5,293 bases of DNA, taken from CAZFQD01 sp964520885 (GTDB lineage Bacteria > Bacillota > Clostridia > Oscillospirales > SIG519). Both the position numbers and the translations under genes were made by a program. Shown here in pieces: positions 1 through 5,293 of the stretch. The first letter of the stretch is position 1. Each line of letters begins with the position of its first letter. The notes under the pieces are model-generated. The model was not told the origin of the DNA. It worked only from the letters and a program-made list of their open reading frames with translations, and ran no database searches. The stretch lies in contig CAZFQD010000138.1 of assembly GCA_964520885.1 (NCBI GenBank), forward strand, positions 1 to 5,293. Reading direction: 5' to 3'.

Positions 1-667
1 CTCCTAATCCAACTGTGCTAAATGTTGTTTGTGCCGAAAGATTAGTAAGTGTTGTGTTATTTGTTGCTACCAAACTGCCATCCAGATAGGTTTTTATAGA
101 TTTGTTTGGTTGGTCAAAAACGAAGACAAGTTGGTGCCACTGCGAATCAAAAAAGTCGGGAGAACCGGAGCTCCAACTCCAACTTATATTACTCCCTGTG
201 GAACCAACTCCCGTACCAAAATGAATAGTATTTTGAACATTCTTGCTTACTGCAACAGCAAAACCCGGAGAATTATATCCCCATACACCCGTTACAAACA
301 ATCGTATTGTTGTATTAATCGGGGTATCTGGAGAAAAGTTTACCCAAGTGGATAATGAAAAGGCATCAGTTCCAAATTTAAATGCGTCGCCCGACATTTC
401 TAAATAATTGTTGCTGTCAATGCTCACATACTTACCACTCGGTCCATTATCCGAAAGTAGTTTGTCGGAGTATACAGGTGTGCCGACCGGCGTAGCATCA
501 ATCGCAGATGTTCCTGTGTTTGCCCCTGATGCATTATCAAAAGTCAAAAGAATCCATGGAGATGAAACATCCGCCAAAACATTGATTGCTGATAATTGGC
601 TTACTAACATTAATAGCATAGATAAGACACAAAAAAGACTGCAGACGATAAGTGATTTTTTTTTCAT
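1..667 (-). CDS. Secreted LamG-domain (concanavalin A-like) protein, N-terminal part, open at left edge
   Basis: 222 codons are visible from ATG at 667 to the window edge with no stop, so the C-terminus is missing. Residues 1-32 form an export signal: MKKK, a long hydrophobic run, and a plausible cleavage after NVLA (29-32). Residues about 37-222 match the LamG/concanavalin A-like lectin fold (Laminin_G_3 type): a WILLTFDN opening strand, then FSLSTWVNFSP (103-113), then WHQLVFVF (177-184) followed by KTYLDGSLVATN (192-203), the usual 'WHhv...vYvDG.l' signature. Such domains bind glycans or decorate large cell-surface enzymes; whatever follows beyond the edge would decide which. The start is fixed by an AGGAGG ribosome binding site 12 nt upstream. 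Codons 2-4 are an uninterrupted run of nine A. A 128-nt gap with an inverted repeat separates it from the GH43 remnant, so it may have its own promoter. Domain call is secure; function beyond extracellular glycan-related is not. Confidence 0.85.
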   Translation of the reverse strand, partial: MKKKSLIVCSLFCVLSMLLMLVSQLSAINVLADVSSPWILLTFDNASGANTGTSAIDATPVGTPVYSDKLLSDNGPSGKYVSIDSNNYLEMSGDAFKFGTDAFSLSTWVNFSPDTPINTTIRLFVTGVWGYNSPGFAVAVSKNVQNTIHFGTGVGSTGSNISWSWSSGSPDFFDSQWHQLVFVFDQPNKSIKTYLDGSLVATNNTTLTNLSAQTTFSTVGLG

Positions 668-679
668 ATCAAAACAAAT

Positions 680-685
680 CCTCCT
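680..685 (-). promoter_or_regulatory. Strong ribosome binding site of the LamG gene
   Basis: Read on the minus strand this is AGGAGG, a full Shine-Dalgarno core, 12 nt before the ATG at 667. The spacer is slightly long, but no ATG, GTG or TTG codon lies in frame between the two, so the ATG at 667 is the only sensible start. It is the strongest ribosome binding site in the window. Confidence 0.85.
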
Positions 686-708
686 TTTCAATAAAATAAA
701 ATAACGAT

Positions 709-755
709 GAGATACTCTAAAAACCGTGCAATTTACAGTCTTTTGTCAGTATCTC
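709..755. repeat. Inverted repeat in the gap upstream of the LamG gene
   Basis: Perfect 8-bp arms GAGATACT (709-716) and AGTATCTC (748-755) enclose 31 nt. Inside, 719-725 (AAAAACC) and 738-744 (GTCTTTT) could extend the pairing imperfectly. It sits 42 nt upstream of the LamG start codon and about 40 nt past the GH43 stop. It could be a hairpin in the LamG leader or an operator; it has no downstream U-run on the minus strand of the kind expected for an intrinsic terminator. A weak promoter-like pair on the minus strand (TTTATT at 782-777, 17-nt spacer, TATAGA at 759-754) would place the right-hand arm across the -10 box and transcription start. The arms are seen directly; any role is inference. 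Confidence 0.45.
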
Positions 756-795
756 TATACACATATAATCGCATTTAATAAAGTTATATTATTTT

Positions 796-1566
796 TTAGT
801 GGTTTACAATATCCGACATTATAATAAGTCCATCTTTCTCTTCCACCTTATAAATTACCGCTCGCTCATATGGCATTTTATTGGGTTTATGAATTGTCAG
901 CATCAAATCCCCATTTATTTTACGAAACAACATACCGTGACCACCATCTTGATCAAACAATGGTTTGTCAATATGAATCCATGGACCAAGAATACCATTG
1001 TGAGAAACTGATTGTCCAATTGCATACCCGTTAATAGAGTGGCTAGACCATAGCATTATTAAATCTCCATTTTGTGCATTAAATAAAAATGGTCCATCTG
1101 TAACATATTTTTTTTCATCCTTTTCTTCTGCATTACTTATTGATAATGTCCATTTCGCATTTGAAGCTTTAAAAAGCAAAGTAGGCTCATTAATTATTTT
1201 AAGCAGTTTATTGTCAAGTTTTGCAACATATATCTGTCCATCTTTAACCTCTGTCCATTCACGACAAAAAACAATCCACGGTGTATTTAGGTAATCTATA
1301 AAAAGAGTTGCGTCAAGGCAAAACCATCCATTTGGAGTAATAGGTGTATTACTAATAGGTGAAAATTTACCGAGAGGATCATTGCTACATAATATATGGC
1401 ATGCCCTGTTTCTGTTTTCAGATTTAAATGAAGCAAACATAAAATATTTATTATTATATTTATATACTTCAGGAGCCCAATAATTCTCATCAGCCCAAAA
1501 ATCAGCAGAGGCTGAAAAGACATCGTATGGACCTTCCCAATTATCAAGATCCTTACTTACATATTT
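796..1566 (-). pseudogene. GH43-family glycosidase, 5'-truncated remnant
   Basis: An open frame runs from 1566 (just after an in-frame TAG at 1569-1567) to TAA at 796-798, about 256 codons. It matches a GH43 five-bladed propeller without its start. From the 5' end one reads YVSKDLDNWEGPYDVF, FWADENYWAPEVYKY, CLDATLFID, WIVFCREW, YVTDGPFLF, LIMLWSS, DGGHGMLFR and ERAVIYKVEE, all in the order seen in GH43 arabinofuranosidase/xylosidase-type proteins. The Asp of CLDATLF is the likely pKa modulator, and the Glu of CREW is a candidate acid. Missing is the first roughly 40 residues with the 'RDP..' strand carrying the catalytic base. There is no in-frame ATG, GTG or TTG before the internal ATG at 1440, which has no ribosome binding site and begins in the middle of a strand (214 residues). 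The frame overlaps the GH42 3' end by 14 nt in the +1 frame. An inactive remnant is the best reading; the rest of the frame is undamaged, suggesting a recent lesion or an assembly error. Confidence 0.8.
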
Positions 1567-3556
1567 CTACAATAGCAACTCCAAAACTTTTTATTTCAAT
1601 AATTTCAGACACAACTTGTCTTGACAAAATATCAATACCTTTAAAATCAATATCAATCTTCATATCATTATTATTATGGTTGAGTATAATTATATAGGAA
1701 CAGTTGCCTTTTTGCTTCTTTATAAACTCAACACCATCATATGTTTTGTAATTTAACGGTTTTATGGAAAGATTTTTTATTATCCATTCCATCAAATTCC
1801 GTTGACTTGTAGAATCCATATCACAGCCTATATAATACACTTTACCTTTACCATATGAGTTTACAGTAATACAAGGCTTGCCTGCATAAAAATCAGATGT
1901 GTATCTTGCCAATACAGTTGTGCTCTTTTCCACTATTACATCACACCATATTGTTGCAGTTCCATCACCGAATACACCCTTAAAAGTATTGAATCTGTCT
2001 GTATTTAATGCATCATATTCTTCCAACTCTATATTGGAAAGTGTTTTAAAGAAACCGGGTAATGTTTGCATAGTTATCGCATTATTCCAATTCTTTATTC
2101 CGCACCGAAAAGTTAATACAACATTACCGCCTTCAAATACATAATCTTCTATTTTTTTTGTAAGTTGTTCGGTCATCAAAGAAACTGCCGGAAGTAAAAC
2201 CAATTTATATGGTTTTAAGTCATCATGCAGATTTATTATGTTACAATTCAAATTTAATTCAATGACAGCATTATAATATGCCTTAAGAAATTGATTGTAT
2301 TCAAATTTTGCACTATGATTTTGATATTCATGACTCCAAACATTATCATAGGACTTTACCATAGCTATATCCGCCGGATTATTACTATCTTCAAAAATAG
2401 AACCGATAACTTTAAGTTCACAACTTAATCCTTCAATTTCCTTATAGCGTCTTCTCGGAATGCCGTCATGATCTAAAATACCATGCCAGTATTCTTCATT
2501 GCCGAAAGTGCAGGTACGCCATCTGAAATATATGATTGCTTCGGCACCATGTGCTAATGATGAGTATGTCCATAATCTAATTTGTGCTGGCTTTGGAGTA
2601 TCACCTAGTGCCATTGTACCGCTTGGTCCGCTTTGTTGTTCCATAACCCAAAAATTTCGTTTCTTTATAGCACGCATTAAATCGTGTGCCATTGCAATAT
2701 CTTTATAATCATACTTACCATACGGAAATACAGGATAATTGTCCCATGACACAAAATCTAAATCCTTAGCCAAATTAAAATAATCAATTTCAGAAAAATG
2801 CCCCATAAAATTATGAGTTATGGGTTGTTTGCAACCTATATCTCTTAAAATATCAATCTGAAATTTCTGATAATTTACTACAGAATCAGATGAAAACCGC
2901 CTGAAATCCAATAACAACCCCGGATTGTGTGGGAAGGAGCGTTTATTGGGCTGTTCAATAGCAGCATAAGTTGGTAATTCAATTTCATCAAAAACATTAT
3001 AGCTTTGGCTCCAAACAATTGTGCCCCATTCTTTATTGAGAGTATTAATATTTTTATATTTTTTCTTAAGCCATTCTCTAAATGCCAACAAACAATGGTT
3101 GCAATAGCAAAGCACTGTTTCATGACAGCCGAACTCGTTGTCTATTTGCCAGACTATGACATTTTTATTGTCTTTATAATATTGTGCCATTCGCTGAACA
3201 ATTTTTCTTGTTGCAACTTGATAATCAGGATTATTATAGCAATAATGCCTTCTGCTTCCATATCCTCTTTTTCTCAAATATCCATCGCATTGAAATATAT
3301 CAATTTTATCAACAAGCCATTTAGGTGGAGTGGCTGTTGGAGTCCCTAAAATTGTTTTTATCCCTTTTTCCGATAAAATATAAATGGCTTTATCAAGCCA
3401 TTTAAAATTAAATTGATTTTCAAATGGTTCAAGTTTTATCCATGAAAACTCTCCCATTCTAACGGCATTGAAACCAATTTTTTGCATCAATTCAGCATCT
3501 TTTTCCCATCTGCTTTCATCCCAATGCTCGGGATAATAATCCGCTCCGAAAATCAT
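1553..3556 (-). CDS. GH42 beta-galactosidase, cytoplasmic
   Basis: 667 residues, a normal length for GH42. It hydrolyses terminal beta-galactosides with retention, most likely short galacto-oligosaccharides released from galactan side chains. The N-terminus IFGADYYPEHW is the GH42 hallmark. The (beta/alpha)8 domain spans about 1-380: the acid/base Glu is in WQIDNEFG (Glu about 141) and the nucleophile is in VMEQQSGP (Glu about 306). Cys about 90 and the CxCxxC cluster at 150, 152 and 155 match the zinc site of many GH42 enzymes. Residues about 395-600 form the trimerisation, glutamine-amidotransferase-like domain (LVLLPAVSLM, YVFEGGNVVLTFR). The short C-terminal beta domain ends SFGVAIVEICK. 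There is no signal peptide, so it acts inside the cell. ATG at 3556 is preferred over GTG at 3565 because an AGGTG site sits 6 nt before it and the family motif starts immediately. The last three or four residues may be derived from fused GH43 sequence. Confidence 0.95.
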   Translation of the reverse strand: MIFGADYYPEHWDESRWEKDAELMQKIGFNAVRMGEFSWIKLEPFENQFNFKWLDKAIYILSEKGIKTILGTPTATPPKWLVDKIDIFQCDGYLRKRGYGSRRHYCYNNPDYQVATRKIVQRMAQYYKDNKNVIVWQIDNEFGCHETVLCYCNHCLLAFREWLKKKYKNINTLNKEWGTIVWSQSYNVFDEIELPTYAAIEQPNKRSFPHNPGLLLDFRRFSSDSVVNYQKFQIDILRDIGCKQPITHNFMGHFSEIDYFNLAKDLDFVSWDNYPVFPYGKYDYKDIAMAHDLMRAIKKRNFWVMEQQSGPSGTMALGDTPKPAQIRLWTYSSLAHGAEAIIYFRWRTCTFGNEEYWHGILDHDGIPRRRYKEIEGLSCELKVIGSIFEDSNNPADIAMVKSYDNVWSHEYQNHSAKFEYNQFLKAYYNAVIELNLNCNIINLHDDLKPYKLVLLPAVSLMTEQLTKKIEDYVFEGGNVVLTFRCGIKNWNNAITMQTLPGFFKTLSNIELEEYDALNTDRFNTFKGVFGDGTATIWCDVIVEKSTTVLARYTSDFYAGKPCITVNSYGKGKVYYIGCDMDSTSQRNLMEWIIKNLSIKPLNYKTYDGVEFIKKQKGNCSYIIILNHNNNDMKIDIDFKGIDILSRQVVSEIIEIKSFGVAIVEICK

Positions 3557-3562
3557 TAAAAA

Positions 3563-3567
3563 CACCT
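3563..3567 (-). promoter_or_regulatory. Ribosome binding site that decides the GH42 start
   Basis: AGGTG on the minus strand lies 6 nt before ATG 3556. The possible GTG start at 3565-3563 is part of this site itself and has no purine-rich motif at a useful distance of its own, so the ATG is the better start. The site lies in the 44-nt gap after the foldase gene, with no terminator between, consistent with one transcript. Confidence 0.65.
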
Positions 3568-3573
3568 AACTTT

Positions 3574-3594
3574 ATTAAATATATTAAATATATT
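3574..3594. repeat. Short AT-only tandem repeat between foldase and GH42 genes
   Basis: ATTAAATAT occurs twice in direct succession (3574-3582 and 3583-3591), followed by a partial third unit ATT. It fills most of the short gap between the foldase stop and the GH42 ribosome binding site. It contains no GC pairs, so it cannot act as a stable terminator. It is most simply AT-rich spacer, useful only as a possible length-variable site. Confidence 0.5.
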
Positions 3595-3600
3595 GTATCT

Positions 3601-4686
3601 CTAAGATATACCATAATTCTTTATTAATTCGAAAAATAATTCATTTTTTTGGATTTTTTGCTTATTTATATAATTACTTAACATTTCATCATATATAGAT
3701 TGATAATATCTGGATTTCACTACATCTAAAACAGTGTCAAAATCAAGATATTCCCCACTTTTTCTTTCTAAACAATACAAAATATCATATCGCGTTTCTG
3801 ATTCCAAAATTTCACTCAAACTGTTCTGGTTGAGTTTTACAGCTTTTTCCAAAACAAAACTATTATTAAGTGAATAAGAACGCATTGTATTTTCATTTAA
3901 ATCCAAAAGCTCATATTTCACATTGATTTCCTTCAATTTACTTTCAACCGAAAGCCCTTTATTTATTTGGCTTTTTAAGTCCGTATAGACTTGCTGTGCT
4001 TTTGCATATCCATCCGGTTTACTAAATCTAATATCAATCAATTTATATGAATCGCTTTTTTTAAAATTTTTATCTTTTATTTGTTCATATAGTTTTTTAT
4101 ATTCCTCCATCCCTACATTTGGCTCTAAAATTTGCATTTGGCTTTGAGTTTTATTACGAATTTCTATAATATAATAATTAAAATATTCATTTACCCCATA
4201 CTGCTGAGGACCGTAAATTGGCTGGTTCTTTGATAATTTATCTCTTCTATCCTGATTTTCAGCTTTAAAGGATTTCAAAAACCCATTATAACTAATATCT
4301 TCAATTATTTTATACTTTTTTGCAAGTATTTGCTCGGTCTTATACCGAATACATTCATTTACAGCTGTGTTAAATAAAACTTCAACAGGGATTTCACCGT
4401 CTATTGCCGTGTGCCAAAAATCATTAGCATTTGATATGCTACTTTTTGGCCTAAAATCTGAGTATATCATTGCTTTATTATCTTCCAACACCATCTCAAA
4501 TTCCTGTTTACTTACGGGATATGAATCTACGGTAAAGACAATATCTTTTGTATCACTTAAATGTTTTTGATAAAGTACAAAAATTATGCTGGCAATAATA
4601 ACAACTATAATAAAAGATAATATAATAATAAATATCATTTTATTTTTAGTAAAAATATCATCACCCCATTTAATATTAAATTTCAA
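3601..4686 (-). CDS. Membrane-anchored SurA/PrsA-like foldase, degenerate PpiC type
   Basis: 361 residues if started at TTG 4686. Residues 1-17 are polar and basic (MKFNIKWGDD..TKNK), 18-39 are one hydrophobic helix, and the rest is hydrophilic, so the bulk should face outside the membrane. Residues 49-70 (VFTVDSYPVSKQEFEMVLE) are the typical opening of SurA/PrsA chaperones ('v.g.pVskeEf'), followed by a helical region to about 190 (VLFNTAVNECIRYKTEQILAKK). Residues about 205-320 have the layout of a PpiC/parvulin domain (KAQQVYTDLKSQINKGLS, then KAVKLNQNSLSEILES, then YDILYCLERK) but lack clear catalytic His and hydrophobic signatures, so it may be a chaperone without isomerase activity. A helical tail closes it. 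There is no lipobox. The start is uncertain: TTG 4686 has no good ribosome binding site, and ATG 4638 (345 residues) begins right at the membrane helix. It lies 26 nt after the beta-helix gene, suggesting co-expression with exported enzymes. Confidence 0.7.
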   Translation of the reverse strand: MKFNIKWGDDIFTKNKMIFIIILSFIIVVIIASIIFVLYQKHLSDTKDIVFTVDSYPVSKQEFEMVLEDNKAMIYSDFRPKSSISNANDFWHTAIDGEIPVEVLFNTAVNECIRYKTEQILAKKYKIIEDISYNGFLKSFKAENQDRRDKLSKNQPIYGPQQYGVNEYFNYYIIEIRNKTQSQMQILEPNVGMEEYKKLYEQIKDKNFKKSDSYKLIDIRFSKPDGYAKAQQVYTDLKSQINKGLSVESKLKEINVKYELLDLNENTMRSYSLNNSFVLEKAVKLNQNSLSEILESETRYDILYCLERKSGEYLDFDTVLDVVKSRYYQSIYDEMLSNYINKQKIQKNELFFELIKNYGIS

Positions 4687-4712
4687 TATTTATATTAATT
4701 GTATTTATTTCA

Positions 4713-5293
4713 TTATTGTTTTTCTTGGGCTCCAATATCTGTCAACCCATTTGGCACTTTATTTCCCCAATAATCTTTCCCACCATTATTTTCAATTGCT
4801 CTTCCTGCATTTATACATGGTGAGCCTGTCTTTAACTTATATCCGTCAACTGTGTTAATTCCAATACCACCACTACCGCCATTCACAAGCATAGGGTCAG
4901 CAGTGATAATATGCGGGTCATTTGGCTTTATTGTTAGATTTGGTGTATAAAAACAATTATAATCAAAAATAGCCCCATCAGTTATATCATTGCCACCGGT
5001 TCCCAGATTAATAAAAATATTATTATAAAAATATGCTTCCCCAGCATCCCCTTCAGGACCTGTAGTAAGTAGTAGTTTTGCATTTGATAATGGTCCCATA
5101 TAAATTGTATTGTTGTAAAAATAACATTGCGTGGTTGCAGCACCTACAACACGGATAATCCTGGATCTATCATTTTGGCTTATATTGTATCTCACAATAC
5201 CTTTTTTATTGGAAACTGAACTGAATGAGCAAACCAACATAAATCCGCCCATATTATCATGGCTGTAATTATATTGCATTATATTGTTTGTGC
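4713..5293 (-). CDS. Right-handed beta-helix (pectate-lyase-like) protein, C-terminal part, open at right edge
   Basis: The frame is open to the right edge; the first full codon is at 5291 and codons continue upstream of the internal ATG at 5279 (TNNIMQYNYSHDN), so that ATG is not the true start. About 193 residues are visible. Repeating Asn-rich rungs, IMQYNYSHDNMGGFML, IVRYNISQND, CYFYNNTIY and AYFYNNIFINL, are the ladder of a parallel beta-helix of the pectate lyase/polygalacturonase-like superfamily. The end has the usual closing pattern: ITADPMLVNGG, GYKLKTGSPCINAG, KDYWGNKVPNGLTDIGAQE. It stops four residues later (residues EKQ follow the Ala-Gln), with no dockerin, SLH or sortase tail in view. 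Such proteins are exported and bind or cleave acidic polysaccharides; the catalytic rungs and signal peptide, if present, lie outside the window. The fold is secure, the enzymatic activity is not. Confidence 0.85.
   Translation of the reverse strand, partial: TNNIMQYNYSHDNMGGFMLVCSFSSVSNKKGIVRYNISQNDRSRIIRVVGAATTQCYFYNNTIYMGPLSNAKLLLTTGPEGDAGEAYFYNNIFINLGTGGNDITDGAIFDYNCFYTPNLTIKPNDPHIITADPMLVNGGSGGIGINTVDGYKLKTGSPCINAGRAIENNGGKDYWGNKVPNGLTDIGAQEKQ

Noticed and set aside
630..667. Lipoprotein signal in the LamG protein (Cys 9 and Cys 13 near the N-terminus).
   Set aside because: The cysteines lie at the very start of the hydrophobic stretch, with too little sequence before them and no L-[AS]-[GA]-C lipobox; an ordinary signal peptidase site after NVLA fits better.
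29..704. Plus-strand open frames at 29-355 and 408-704.
   Set aside because: They lie antisense to the LamG frame, which has an excellent ribosome binding site, signal peptide and domain motifs; their products look like translated antisense.
690..795. Intrinsic terminator after the GH43 remnant.
   Set aside because: The only inverted repeat has a 31-nt loop, low GC arms and no U-run after it on the minus strand.
1296..1547. 83-codon frame on the minus strand starting with TTG directly after the GH42 stop.
   Set aside because: It overlaps the clearly GH43-like frame out of phase, its product is a low-complexity hydrophobic string with no recognisable motif, and it explains no homology.
1550..1570. 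Programmed +1 frameshift joining GH42 and GH43 into one polypeptide (AAG TAA G context at the GH42 stop).
   Set aside because: The site does not resemble the prfB-type slippery sequence, there is no upstream Shine-Dalgarno stimulator, and the fused GH43 would still lack its first blade and catalytic base.
1..5293. Mobile element, CRISPR, toxin-antitoxin, tRNA or defence system.
   Set aside because: No transposase, integrase, repeat-spacer pattern, cloverleaf or small toxin-like gene pair is visible; almost all the sequence is explained by five glycan-related genes.

Overview
All five protein-coding units lie on the minus strand, so the window reads biologically from right to left. The DNA is strongly AT-rich. 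The proteins are typical of an anaerobic, polysaccharide-degrading Bacillota (Clostridia-like) bacterium: a GH42 beta-galactosidase, a GH43 remnant, a secreted LamG protein, a pectate-lyase-like beta-helix protein and a membrane-anchored SurA/PrsA-like foldase. The genus cannot be named from the sequence alone.

Layout in transcription order: (1) 5293-4713, the C-terminal part of a right-handed beta-helix protein, open at the right edge; (2) 4686-3601, a protein with one N-terminal membrane anchor and a SurA/PrsA-like fold, 26 nt downstream; (3) 3556-1553, a complete cytosolic GH42 beta-galactosidase, 44 nt further on; (4) about 1566-796, a GH43 glycosidase that has lost its N-terminus and start codon and is fused out of frame to the 3' end of the GH42 gene; (5) after a 128-nt gap holding an inverted repeat and a strong ribosome binding site, 667-1, the N-terminus of a secreted LamG-domain protein, open at the left edge.

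Taken together this is a plant-polysaccharide (probably pectin side chain, galactan/arabinan-type) utilisation cluster. The beta-helix and LamG proteins would act outside the cell, the foldase could help fold exported enzymes, and GH42 would hydrolyse imported galactosides in the cytoplasm. The substrate assignment is inference from family membership.

The most notable feature is the GH42/GH43 junction. GH43 homology starts abruptly inside the last codons of GH42, in the +1 frame, with no usable start codon, and lacks the first blade that carries the catalytic base. This looks like a deletion scar. I saw no RNA genes, CRISPR array, insertion sequence, or evidence of an undescribed defence or mobile system.
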